6,844 nt of DNA from Rhodospirillaceae bacterium (GTDB lineage Bacteria; Pseudomonadota; Alphaproteobacteria; Rhodospirillales; Magnetospirillaceae): contig DUZC01000124.1 of assembly GCA_013349735.1 (NCBI GenBank), positions 1 through 6,844 on the forward strand, written 5' to 3'. Numbering within the stretch: position 1 is the stretch's first letter; every line of letters begins with the position of its first letter. Below the pieces are notes generated by a model that saw only the letters and a program-made list of their open reading frames with translations, made no database searches and had not been told where the DNA came from. This document shows positions 1-6,609 of the stretch, piece after piece. The translations under genes were made by a program, and so were the position numbers.

Positions 1-684
1 ATAATTGAAGCCTATGGGGCTGATACCGCCCGATTGTTTATGCTATCGGACAGCCCACCCGAACGTGATTTGGATTGGACCGAAGCGGGGATTGATGGGG
101 CCTATCGCTATTTGCATCGCTTATGGCGCTTAGTAGTCACCGCCCTCCCCGACCTGCCGGAGCCGAAGAGCTCTGTTCCGGCGTCCTTCGGGGAAGCGGC
201 GACGCAATTGCGCCGTCATATCCACCAGACCATTAGCCTAGTCACCGGGGATCTTGACCGGTTCCATTTCAATAAAGCGGTCGCCCATATTCGTGAATTG
301 TCCAACGCCCTTGGTGATTTCAAGACCAAGGACCCTGGGGACGGCTGGGCATTGCGGGAAGGTCTGGAAACCGTTGCCTTGTTGATTGGCCCCTTGATGC
401 CGCATTTGGCCGAAGAGCTTTGGAACGAATTGGGTCATAAGGCGCTGTTGGCAGACGCAGCCTGGCCGGGGGCTGACCCCACTCTGCTGGTCGAGGATCA
501 GGTTACCTTGGCCGTCCAGATCAATGGAAAGTTGCGAGGGACGATTCTCTTGGCTAAAGATGCTCCGGCTTCGGTTGCCGAAGCGGCAGGGCTTGCTTTG
601 CCCGCGGTTATTAGTCAGTTGGCTGGAAAAGCACCGCGTAAAGTCATTGTGGTGCCTAATAGGATCGTCAATGTGGTGGCCTAA
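1..684 (+). CDS. leuS: Leucyl-tRNA synthetase, C-terminal part (5' end outside window)
   Basis: Cytoplasmic class I aminoacyl-tRNA synthetase that charges tRNA-Leu with leucine. Only the last 227 codons are present, and the frame is already open at base 1. The first residues (IIEAYGADTARLFML, then SPPERDLDW) are the conserved stretch that normally follows the KMSKS catalytic loop, so that loop should lie just before the window. Next comes the helical anticodon-binding domain, with RYLHRLWRLV near in-window residue 37 and LIGPLMPHLAEELWNELG near residue 126. The small C-terminal domain follows, with AVQINGKLRG and a VIVVPNRIVNVVA tail, both typical of bacterial LeuS. The stop is TAA at 682-684. 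The end overlaps the start of lptE by 14 bases, so the two are probably co-transcribed and translationally linked. I see no frameshift or damage. The identification is secure, but nothing can be said about the editing or catalytic domains. Confidence 0.97.
   Translation: MIEAYGADTARLFMLSDSPPERDLDWTEAGIDGAYRYLHRLWRLVVTALPDLPEPKSSVPASFGEAATQLRRHIHQTISLVTGDLDRFHFNKAVAHIRELSNALGDFKTKDPGDGWALREGLETVALLIGPLMPHLAEELWNELGHKALLADAAWPGADPTLLVEDQVTLAVQINGKLRGTILLAKDAPASVAEAAGLALPAVISQLAGKAPRKVIVVPNRIVNVVA
661..664 (+). promoter_or_regulatory. Likely ribosome binding site of lptE, inside leuS
   Basis: AGGA ends 6 bases before the ATG at 671. It lies within the last codons of leuS and supports starting lptE at 671. 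Upstream in-frame start codons exist, but they would put coding sequence before the lipoprotein signal peptide. Confidence 0.5.
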
Positions 685-1204
685 ACGCCAAGGCTGCGGC
701 GGCGCCGGATTTATTTTTCTGTCGCTTATTTTGCTGACCGGCTGCGGCTTTCGCCCGCTTTACGGTAAAAACTCCTATGATCCGGCTATTCTTGACGAAT
801 TGGCCAGCATCACGGTGCAAACATTGCCGGATCGTCAAGGCCAGTTGCTGCATAATGCTCTGTTGACCAATCTTACCCCAAGGGGCGAGGCGTCAATGCC
901 GCGCTATGTCTTGCGACTGCTGCCCCAAACCACAGAGGTCCAGCAGGCACTGCGGACCGACGACACGGCGACAAGAAACGCAGTATTTTACAATCTGCGC
1001 TATTTTTTATACGAGGGTCAGACCGCTTTGACGGCGGGGGTCATCGCCGAGACCTATAGCTATGACTATCTTTCGGAACATTATGCGAACATCGCAGCCC
1101 AAGAGGATGTGCAAAGGCGTGCCGCCGCCGCCATTGCCGATGAATTGCGCAATCGACTGGCTGAATATTTCGTTAAGGCCTATCTGGTGAAATCGGCGAA
1201 GTGA
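671..1204 (+). CDS. lptE: LPS-assembly lipoprotein LptE
   Basis: Outer-membrane lipoprotein that, in characterised bacteria, plugs the LptD barrel and helps deliver lipopolysaccharide to the cell surface. The predicted protein has 177 residues, close to the family's usual size. A signal peptide is visible: a charged start (PKR at residues 4-6), a hydrophobic stretch at about 12-22 (FIFLSLILL), and a lipobox LTGC with the acylated cysteine at residue 25. Directly after the cysteine is GFRPLYG, which is the most recognisable LptE motif. The rest is low-identity alpha/beta sequence ending in an alanine-rich helix (QRRAAAAIADELRNRL) typical of the family. I chose the ATG at 671 because it gives a proper lipoprotein signal and has AGGA 6 bases upstream. 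Its position between leuS and holA is the classic setting for this gene (formerly rlpB). Function is inferred from family and context. Confidence 0.93.
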   Translation: MWWPKRQGCGGAGFIFLSLILLTGCGFRPLYGKNSYDPAILDELASITVQTLPDRQGQLLHNALLTNLTPRGEASMPRYVLRLLPQTTEVQQALRTDDTATRNAVFYNLRYFLYEGQTALTAGVIAETYSYDYLSEHYANIAAQEDVQRRAAAAIADELRNRLAEYFVKAYLVKSAK

Positions 1205-1210
1205 CCGCGC

Positions 1211-2260
1211 ATGAAACTGACCGGAAGCCGGATCGAATCCTTTCTCAAGGCACCGGACGCGAAGATTCGGGTGGCGCTGGTTTATGGGCCAGACGCGGGA
1301 CTGATCCAAGAACGCCTCGATCGGCTTACCAAAACCATCGTTCCTGATCTAAATGATCCGTTTCGCATCGCGAATTTTCCTGCTGCACGGCTAAAGGAGG
1401 ATCCTTCCCGCCTTGCGGACGAGGCGGCTGCTCTGTGCATGACCGGAGGACGGCGCGTTGTGCGTGTCACAGACGCCCAGGATGCTTTCGCTTCGGTATT
1501 AAAAGCCTTTCTTAGCCATCCTTTAGGGGACGCTCTTGTTCTGGTTGAAGCGGGCGAGCTGACGCCGCGCTCACCCCTGCGCCAATTGGCGGAACAATCT
1601 GAGCTAGCCGTCGCGCTTCCCTGCTATGCCGATGAGGGCAGCGGGCTTGAGTCGGTTATTCATGAAACCTTGCGTGGCTATGGGCTAACCGCCGAACCAG
1701 ACGCTGTGGCTTGGTTGGCCGAGCATTTGGGCGGCGACCGTCTGATGACCCGTTCAGAGCTCAACAAATTGGCGCTTTATATGGGTTCAGGCAGTTTGCA
1801 ACGGGTAAAGTTGGAAGATGCGGCCGCTTGTGTCGGCGACAGTGCCTTGCTCTCGATGGACGATCTCGGTATGGCCGCGGCTGACGGGGATCATGCCACG
1901 GCGCAACGGGTACTTGAACGGCTGTTTCGCGATGGAACCTCGCCCGTAGCGATTTTGCGGTCTTTAACCCGCCATTTCCTGCGTTTGCATCTGACGGCCG
2001 GGGCTTTTGCCTCCGGCCAGTCGATTGAGCAGTCTCTTGCCGCTTTAAAACCACCGGTCCATTTTCGCAGTCAATCAAGAATGCAAAATCAAATCCGGCG
2101 CTGGACCTTGCCCCGGCTTAGTTCGGCCCTGGAGTTGCTTTTAACCGCTGAGATCGACAGCAAAACCACCGGCATGCCTGCGGCCGAGATTTGTAGCCGG
2201 GCGGTTATGCAGCTGGCGCAGGCCGCGAACCGCGGACGCAAAGAAAATTCTCAGCGATAA
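1211..2260 (+). CDS. holA: DNA polymerase III delta subunit (clamp loader)
   Basis: Subunit of the replicative clamp loader that opens the beta sliding clamp ring during loading on primed DNA. At 349 residues it is about the usual length. It begins MKLTGSRIESFL, followed by the N-terminal AAA+-like domain with VALVYGPDAGLIQERLDRL at residues 21-39. This sits where an ATPase P-loop would be, but it lacks the GKT/S residues, as expected for delta, which does not hydrolyse ATP. The lid/helical region has the family signature LAEHLGGDRLMTRSELNKLALY (about 169-190). The C-terminal collar domain includes LFRDGTSPVAILRSLTRHFLRL (about 238-259). The ATG at 1211 lies 6 bases after the lptE stop, so the genes almost certainly share a transcript. 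Only a weak purine-rich stretch (GAAGTGA, 1198-1204) could serve as ribosome binding site, so translation may depend on coupling to lptE. Confidence 0.95.
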   Translation: MKLTGSRIESFLKAPDAKIRVALVYGPDAGLIQERLDRLTKTIVPDLNDPFRIANFPAARLKEDPSRLADEAAALCMTGGRRVVRVTDAQDAFASVLKAFLSHPLGDALVLVEAGELTPRSPLRQLAEQSELAVALPCYADEGSGLESVIHETLRGYGLTAEPDAVAWLAEHLGGDRLMTRSELNKLALYMGSGSLQRVKLEDAAACVGDSALLSMDDLGMAAADGDHATAQRVLERLFRDGTSPVAILRSLTRHFLRLHLTAGAFASGQSIEQSLAALKPPVHFRSQSRMQNQIRRWTLPRLSSALELLLTAEIDSKTTGMPAAEICSRAVMQLAQAANRGRKENSQR

Positions 2261-2284
2261 CAATAAGCTAGGGTTTCCTGCCGC
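2261..2284. other. Convergent intergenic gap holA / parB
   Basis: These 24 bases separate the stop codons of two genes transcribed towards each other. I see no hairpin followed by a T run on either strand inside the gap. Termination must therefore use other means (for example Rho) or occur within the opposite gene. Confidence 0.6.
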
Positions 2285-3283
2285 CTATTCCTCGTCCAAT
2301 CCGAAAAAAGGCACCTCTTCAACCGGCTGAATCGAAAGTTCAGCCTCAACAGCGACCTCTCGCCCCGAAAAGGATAAGCGCTGAAGAATATCGTCCAGTT
2401 GTTCCAGGGTCATATATTGGATGGCAACCGTTCCACCTTGGCCATGGTGACTGATTGCCACCTTAAGTCCCAGGCGACTCGAAAGATCGCGTTCTAGGGC
2501 CAACAAATCGGCATCTTTAACCGATGAAGCCTCTTTGACCTTACCCTTTGCAACGCCCTTTTTCTGGGCCAGGCTCTCGGTTTTTCGAACGCTGAGCCCC
2601 TTAGCCACCACCATTTTTGCCAAAGTCAGGGGATCGCTGCTGGTTAGCAAAGCGCGCGCATGTCCAGCCGTCAATTCACCGCCATCAAGCATCTGCTTAA
2701 CTTCTTCGGGTAAATTGAGCAGACGCATCATATTCGCAACATGGCTGCGGCTTTTGCCGACGGCTTTTGAAAGCTGGTCCTGCGTATGCGCAAAATCATC
2801 CAACAAACGGCGGTAGCCCTCAGCCTCGTCCAAAGGCGATAGATCTTGGCGCTGCAGGTTTTCAACCAGCGCCACTTCCAGCGCCTCGCGATCCGTTAGC
2901 GCGCGGATAATCACCGGCACTTCATGCAAAGAGGCGGCCTGTGCCGCCCGCCACCGTCGCTCACCCGCGATAATTTCAAAAAAATCATCGTTTTCCGGAT
3001 CTGGCCGCACCAGAATCGGCTGCAAAATGCCTTTTTCCCGGACCGACTCGACCAGATCGTCAATAGCGGCCTGATCGAAATGCCGCCTTGGCTGAAAGCG
3101 CCCCGGGCGAAGCTTTTCGATTGGCGCCAGACGCAGCCCCTTCAGTGCCGCTGTCTCAGGCCCACCGAGATCCTGAGCCTCGGCAGCGGCCGCATCTTTG
3201 ACCATTTCGGCCAGGGGTTCCCCCAGCAACGCCGACAGACCGCGACCCAAGCCACGGCGACGCGGTTCCTCAGCCATGCTCAT
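2285..3283 (-). CDS. parB: Chromosome partitioning protein ParB (parS-binding CTPase clamp)
   Basis: Binds parS sites, uses CTP to close into a clamp that spreads along DNA, and stimulates ParA so the origin is segregated. The 332-residue protein is somewhat longer than common ParBs. Domains in order: an arginine-rich N-terminal peptide RRRGLGRGLSALLG (8-21) that contacts ParA; a linker; the CTP-binding ParB/Srx domain with GILQPILVR (85-93), GERRWRAA (107-114) and ENLQRQDLSPLDEAEGY (141-157); a helix-turn-helix DNA-binding region around TQDQLSKAVGKSRSHVANMMRLLNLP (167-192); a lysine-rich linker (about 241-258); and a C-terminal dimerisation domain. All expected nucleotide-binding motifs look intact. 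The ATG at 3283 overlaps the parA stop as ATGA. A second ATG at 3277, two codons in, has GGTGG at a better spacing, so the true start could be either. It probably acts on the parS sites at 4640 and 6592. Confidence 0.97.
   Translation of the reverse strand: MSMAEEPRRRGLGRGLSALLGEPLAEMVKDAAAAEAQDLGGPETAALKGLRLAPIEKLRPGRFQPRRHFDQAAIDDLVESVREKGILQPILVRPDPENDDFFEIIAGERRWRAAQAASLHEVPVIIRALTDREALEVALVENLQRQDLSPLDEAEGYRRLLDDFAHTQDQLSKAVGKSRSHVANMMRLLNLPEEVKQMLDGGELTAGHARALLTSSDPLTLAKMVVAKGLSVRKTESLAQKKGVAKGKVKEASSVKDADLLALERDLSSRLGLKVAISHHGQGGTVAIQYMTLEQLDDILQRLSFSGREVAVEAELSIQPVEEVPFFGLDEE
2325..2345. repeat. Perfect inverted repeat near the 3' end of parB
   Basis: GGCTGAA (2325-2331) and TTCAGCC (2339-2345) are exact reverse complements with a 7-base loop. 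The repeat lies inside the last part of parB, about 65 bases beyond the holA stop on the plus strand. On the minus strand a run of six T (2309-2304) comes 15 bases after the stem, too far for a standard intrinsic terminator. On the plus strand no T run follows. It may slow or protect convergent transcripts, or simply be chance within coding sequence. Confidence 0.35.
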
Positions 3284-4089
3284 GCCACCAAAGCCCGTTC
3301 TCGTTTCAAAACTTCACTGGCCAAATGTATATAGGCCTCAGAGCCGGCGCAGCGCACATCGTAAAGCAGGACAGGCTTGCCATGGGAAGGCGCTTCGGAA
3401 ATTCGTACATTCCGCGGGATAACCGTTTTATAGACTTTATCGCCAAAGAAATTACGAACATCCGTTGCCACCATGTCCGACAAATTGTTGCGTCGATCAA
3501 ACATGGTCAACACGATGCCATGCAGTTCAAGGCCGGGGTTAAAAGACTTTTTCACGCGCTCAATCGTCTTAACCAGATGACTGATGCCCTCTAAGGCAAA
3601 GAACTCACATTGCAGAGGGACCATCACAGCCTGCGCCGCCACCAAGGCGTTAAGCGTCAGCAAGTTCAGAGACGGCGGGCAGTCGATCAGGATGAAATCA
3701 AATCCTTCAAGACTGGCCAGAGCCGAGGCCAGGCGATGCTCGCGCCGATGGGCATCAACCAGTTCAATTTCCGCGCCCGAAAGGTCCGTGCAGGATGGAA
3801 CGACCGAGAGATGCGGAATGGCCGTCGCGACCACCGCCTCGGCCAAGGTGGCTTCCTCCATCATCACATGATAGGAGCTGACCGCCCGCTGGGTCCGATC
3901 GATTCCAAGTCCCGTACTGGCATTGCCCTGTGGATCAAGGTCAATAATCAGGACCCGCCGATTGGTCGCCGCCATGGCTGTGGCCAGGTTAATCGTCGTG
4001 GTGGTCTTGCCTACGCCCCCTTTTTGATTAGCAACAGCAATGACCCGGGCTGCGGCTCCTAGGGCGTGGAAGGTTTCAATCTCGACCAC
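3280..4089 (-). CDS. parA: Chromosome partitioning ATPase ParA (Soj family)
   Basis: Walker-type ATPase that dimerises with ATP, binds DNA non-specifically and drives movement of ParB-parS complexes; ParB triggers its hydrolysis. The 269 residues match the chromosomal ParA size, without the extra N-terminal HTH domain of some plasmid ParAs. Motifs: deviant Walker A KGGVGKTTT at 23-31 with the signature lysine (K23); DLDPQGNASTGLG at 50-62 (Walker A' region); Walker B FILIDCPPSLNLLTLNAL at 132-149; TMFDRRNNLS at 195-204; and VIPRNVRISEAPSHGKP at 223-239. The start is GTG at 4087-4089. It is chosen because AAAGAGG lies 6 bases upstream and no closer ATG precedes the Walker A motif. The start lies within the last codons of rsmG (14-base overlap), and the stop overlaps the parB start by 4 bases, indicating coupled translation of the pair. 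Confidence 0.98.
   Translation of the reverse strand: MVEIETFHALGAAARVIAVANQKGGVGKTTTTINLATAMAATNRRVLIIDLDPQGNASTGLGIDRTQRAVSSYHVMMEEATLAEAVVATAIPHLSVVPSCTDLSGAEIELVDAHRREHRLASALASLEGFDFILIDCPPSLNLLTLNALVAAQAVMVPLQCEFFALEGISHLVKTIERVKKSFNPGLELHGIVLTMFDRRNNLSDMVATDVRNFFGDKVYKTVIPRNVRISEAPSHGKPVLLYDVRCAGSEAYIHLASEVLKRERALVA
3285..3289 (-). promoter_or_regulatory. Possible ribosome binding site of parB
   Basis: GGTGG on the minus strand lies 1 base from the ATG at 3283 but 7 bases from the in-frame ATG at 3277. The spacing favours the second ATG (protein beginning MAEEPRRR), while the ATGA overlap with parA favours the first. The two options differ by two residues. Confidence 0.35.
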
Positions 4090-4714
4090 GGTGAACCTCT
4101 TTCAGATGGAAAATGATCCCGGATGGGTCGGTAAGGCTGTCCCTCCGGGTAATTTGCATTCTCCAATCTTTGCCTGCCTGGGTCAATTCATCTTCGCCAT
4201 TTCGGCCCTTGAGAAATAAACATTGGGTCGATGGGGAAAGAAATTTCTCTGACCAATTGAGCAATTGCGACAGGGGGGCAAGGGCTCGCGCGGTAATGGT
4301 CTCTACGGAAAAAGGAGGCAAAGCCTCCATTCGGCAGTTATGGATGATTACATCTGCCTGGGTCACGCGCGCGACCTCTGCCAAAAACGCACATTTGCGG
4401 GCGTCGGATTCCACCAGATGCACGGGGGCAGCCGCGCCGCGCAGAATGGCGAGAACAAGGCCGGGAAAGCCGGCGCCCGACCCCATATCCAGGACAGGAC
4501 CCAACCCAAGCCAAGGAAGCAGCTGGGCCGAATCCAGAAAATGGCGACGCCATAGATCCGGCAAAGTCGTCGAACTGATCAAATTGATCCGCCGCTGCCA
4601 CTTCTCTAGGAGGGCGGCATAGCGTTCCAGACGCTCCCTTGTTTCACGTGAAACAGCCGTAAGGGCGGCGAACGCCTCGGCATCCAGGGCCTTCACCCCG
4701 AGATCCATCCTCAT
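4076..4714 (-). CDS. rsmG: 16S rRNA (guanine-527-N7)-methyltransferase RsmG
   Basis: Also known as GidB. It transfers a methyl group from S-adenosylmethionine to N7 of G527 (E. coli numbering) in the 530 loop of 16S rRNA; in several bacteria its loss gives low-level streptomycin resistance. The protein has 212 residues, the usual size. Visible motifs: KWQRRINLIS (38-47) and RRHFLDSAQLL (56-66), both typical of the family; the SAM-binding glycine-rich loop VLDMGSGAGFPG (74-85); the acidic LVESDARK (100-107), which should hold the SAM ribose; the motif ITARALAPL (140-148); and FLKGRN (167-172). The ATG at 4714 overlaps the mnmG stop (ATGA); an in-frame ATG at 4708 is an alternative. Residues 21-25 (VSRET) are encoded by a perfect parS site, so this stretch serves both protein and chromosome segregation. 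The 3' end overlaps parA by 14 bases. Confidence 0.97.
   Translation of the reverse strand: MRMDLGVKALDAEAFAALTAVSRETRERLERYAALLEKWQRRINLISSTTLPDLWRRHFLDSAQLLPWLGLGPVLDMGSGAGFPGLVLAILRGAAAPVHLVESDARKCAFLAEVARVTQADVIIHNCRMEALPPFSVETITARALAPLSQLLNWSEKFLSPSTQCLFLKGRNGEDELTQAGKDWRMQITRRDSLTDPSGIIFHLKEVHRGRD
4096..4102 (-). promoter_or_regulatory. Ribosome binding site of parA
   Basis: AAAGAGG on the minus strand, inside the rsmG coding region, ends 6 bases before the GTG at 4089. It is the clearest Shine-Dalgarno-like stretch I found in the window and decides the parA start. Confidence 0.65.
4640..4655. promoter_or_regulatory. parS centromere site inside rsmG
   Basis: TGTTTCACGTGAAACA is a perfect 16-base palindrome and an exact match to the conserved bacterial parS consensus TGTTNCACGTGAAACA. 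It lies within the 5' part of rsmG, spanning the third base of codon 20 through codon 25. ParB encoded 1.4 kb further along is the expected ligand, loading here and then spreading over the neighbouring genes. Confidence 0.95.
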
Positions 4715-6585
4715 GCTGCCTGGTCTCGGCCTTGACGCTTTACATGGCCGAGCAAGGCAGTCAAAGCGGCCGGCGTGACACCGGGAATGCGTCCTGCTGC
4801 CCCCAAGGTGGCGGGTCTGGCCTGAGCCAGTTTCAGCCTTACCTCCGACGACAGACTTCCGATCGCTTGGTAGTCGAGGTCAGGGGGTAATAGCAAATCC
4901 TCGTCCCGGCGAAAGGCGGCGATATCCGAGGCTTGTCGTTCGAGATACCCCGCATAGCGGCCTTCGATTTCAAGCTGTTCGGCAATATCCGCCCTCAGCC
5001 CCGCCAGTTCCGGCCAAAGACGATGTAACTCGGCCCATCCAATCTGGGGGTAGCGCAGCAAATCTTGGGCGGATCGGCGAACACCATCCTGATTGATTGA
5101 AAGCCCTTGTCCCCGTAATTCATTTGGAGTTGCTGTCAAATGCGCCATCAACTGCCGCCCCGCCGCCAAGGCCTCGGCCTTTGCGGTAAAGCTTTGGCGT
5201 CGCTGTTGCCCGATGCACCCCAAGGAAAGGCCCCGTGGGGTCAGACGAAGATCCGCGTTATCGGCCCGCAGTAAAAGTCGATATTCCGCCCGTGACGTAA
5301 ACATACGGTAAGGTTCAGAGGTACCGCGGGTAACCAGATCATCAATCATAACGCCGATATAGGCTTCGGCCCGATCGAGCGTAAAGGGGCGCCCTGTCCC
5401 ACTGGCGGTCAAGGCCGCATTCAGTCCGGCGATAAGCCCCTGGGCCGCCGCCTCTTCATAGCCCGTGGTTCCATTGATTTGCCCGGCGAAAAACAAACCG
5501 GCGACGGACCGGGTTTCCAAATGCGGGTGCAGCGATCGAGGGTCGACAAAATCATATTCAATGGCATAGCCCGGCCGAAGCATAATGGCCTTTTCCAAAC
5601 CCGGGATGGTTTTCAATAAAGCCTGTTGAACATCCTCGGGCAGCGATGTGGAAATACCGTTCGGATAAACGGTTGGGTCATCAAGACCTTCCGGTTCCAG
5701 AAATATCTGGTGGCGTTCGCGCTGGGCAAAGCGCACCACCTTGTCTTCAATGCTCGGACAATAGCGGGGACCAACACTGCCGATCTGACCGGAATAGATG
5801 GGCGCACGATGGAGGTTGGCCCGAATCAAAGCGTGACTTTCGGCGGTGGTCCCGGTAATTCCGCATTGAATCTGGGGTGTCGTGATCCGTTCCGTCAGTG
5901 TTGAAAAGGGCTGCGGCGGATCGTCCCCGGGCTGCAGTGCCAAGTCCGACCAAGCAATGGTCCGGCCATCCAAGCGACAGGGCGTCCCGGTTTTTAACCG
6001 CCCGACAGGGAATCCAAGGCGCTTCAGGGTCGCCGAAAGGCCAAGGCTCGGCGCATCGCCCATCCGTCCGGCAGGAAAACGCCGCTCTCCGATATGGATT
6101 AAGCCCGACAAAAAAGTCCCCGTGGTCAAGACGACGGCTCCGGCAAAAATAGGATCGCCCTCCGCCGTCATCACCCCGTCAACCCGGCGCCCATCCTCGG
6201 ACATCAAAAGATCCTCGGCCGAACCGGCCATTACCTGCAGGTTTGGGATCTCAGCCAGAGCGTCGCGCATGGCCTGGCGATATAGCTTCCGATCCGCCTG
6301 GGCGCGGGGGCCCTGGACCGCTGGCCCTTTGCTGCGGTTGAGAACACGAAACTGGATTCCAGCCCGGTCAATGACCCGCCCCATCAGGCCATCCAAAGCA
6401 TCGATCTCACGAACCAATTGACCTTTTGCCAAGCCGCCGATAGCCGGGTTGCAGCTCATTTCCCCCAAGCTCTCGAGTCGGTGTGTTAGCAAGAGCGTGC
6501 GAGCCCCCATGCGCGCGGCCGCGGCAGCGGCTTCGCAGCCGGCATGTCCGCCCCCAATCACAATGACATCAAATTTCGTTTTCAC
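4711..6585 (-). CDS. mnmG: tRNA uridine-5-carboxymethylaminomethyl modification enzyme MnmG
   Basis: Also known as GidA. This FAD-dependent partner of MnmE installs the carboxymethylaminomethyl group on U34 of certain tRNAs, supporting accurate decoding of codons ending in A or G. The 624-residue length is typical of the full-length family, unlike the short TrmFO relatives. Motifs: FAD-binding IGGGHAGCEAA at 10-20; EMSCNPAIGGLAKGQLVREID at 42-62 with the conserved cysteine at 45; family signature GPRYCPSIEDKVVRF at 272-286 with the second conserved cysteine at 276; and second signature AGQINGTTGYEEAAAQGL at 367-384. The C-terminal helical region, which contacts MnmE and tRNA, ends in GRIPGVTPAALTALLGHVKR. 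The start is GTG at 6583-6585, placing FDVIVIGGG at the usual distance from the N terminus. It follows mnmE after 24 bases, and its stop overlaps rsmG by 4 bases. Confidence 0.98.
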   Translation of the reverse strand: MKTKFDVIVIGGGHAGCEAAAAAARMGARTLLLTHRLESLGEMSCNPAIGGLAKGQLVREIDALDGLMGRVIDRAGIQFRVLNRSKGPAVQGPRAQADRKLYRQAMRDALAEIPNLQVMAGSAEDLLMSEDGRRVDGVMTAEGDPIFAGAVVLTTGTFLSGLIHIGERRFPAGRMGDAPSLGLSATLKRLGFPVGRLKTGTPCRLDGRTIAWSDLALQPGDDPPQPFSTLTERITTPQIQCGITGTTAESHALIRANLHRAPIYSGQIGSVGPRYCPSIEDKVVRFAQRERHQIFLEPEGLDDPTVYPNGISTSLPEDVQQALLKTIPGLEKAIMLRPGYAIEYDFVDPRSLHPHLETRSVAGLFFAGQINGTTGYEEAAAQGLIAGLNAALTASGTGRPFTLDRAEAYIGVMIDDLVTRGTSEPYRMFTSRAEYRLLLRADNADLRLTPRGLSLGCIGQQRRQSFTAKAEALAAGRQLMAHLTATPNELRGQGLSINQDGVRRSAQDLLRYPQIGWAELHRLWPELAGLRADIAEQLEIEGRYAGYLERQASDIAAFRRDEDLLLPPDLDYQAIGSLSSEVRLKLAQARPATLGAAGRIPGVTPAALTALLGHVKRQGRDQAA

Positions 6586-6591
6586 TTGCGC

Positions 6592-6607
6592 TGTTCCACG
6601 TGAAACA
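6592..6607. promoter_or_regulatory. parS centromere site between mnmE and mnmG
   Basis: TGTTCCACGTGAAACA fits the parS consensus TGTTNCACGTGAAACA exactly, with C at the variable fifth position, which breaks perfect symmetry. It occupies 16 of the 24 bases between the mnmE stop and the mnmG start. It is the second ParB loading site of the window. Confidence 0.93.
6594..6597 (-). promoter_or_regulatory. Probable ribosome binding site of mnmG, inside parS
   Basis: On the minus strand GGAA ends 8 bases before the mnmG GTG. It is the only Shine-Dalgarno-like sequence in the gap and exists only because the variable parS base reads G on this strand; a fully symmetric site would read TGAA here. The match is weak. 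Confidence 0.4.
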
Positions 6608-6609
6608 CT

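Noticed and set aside
61..75. CGTGA-containing stretch resembling half a parS site
   Set aside because: It lacks the CACGTG core and the paired half; only the two sites at 4640 and 6592 carry the full motif.
524..670. N-terminal extension of lptE by 49 codons from an upstream start
   Set aside because: The extension lies wholly inside conserved leuS coding sequence and would bury the lipoprotein signal peptide. The ATG at 671 gives a proper signal sequence with AGGA upstream.
1235..1268. GANTC sites (CcrM-type methylation targets in Alphaproteobacteria)
   Set aside because: Sites such as GAATC at 1235 and GATTC at 1264 occur scattered through genes, with no visible cluster at a regulatory position.
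3928..3936. Possible DnaA box (TGTGGATCA, one mismatch to the reverse complement of TTATCCACA)
   Set aside because: It is a single imperfect copy inside parA coding sequence, with no cluster or AT-rich region nearby, so there is no support for an origin here.
4113..4622. Long open frame on the plus strand opposite rsmG (169 codons)
   Set aside because: It is a shadow of rsmG: arginine- and serine-rich with no recognisable motif or ribosome binding site. Such frames are common opposite GC-rich genes.
5882..6421. Long open frame on the plus strand opposite mnmG (179 codons)
   Set aside because: It is antisense to a clearly intact mnmG, has an arginine/proline/serine-rich composition typical of reverse-frame translation, and resembles nothing I recognise.
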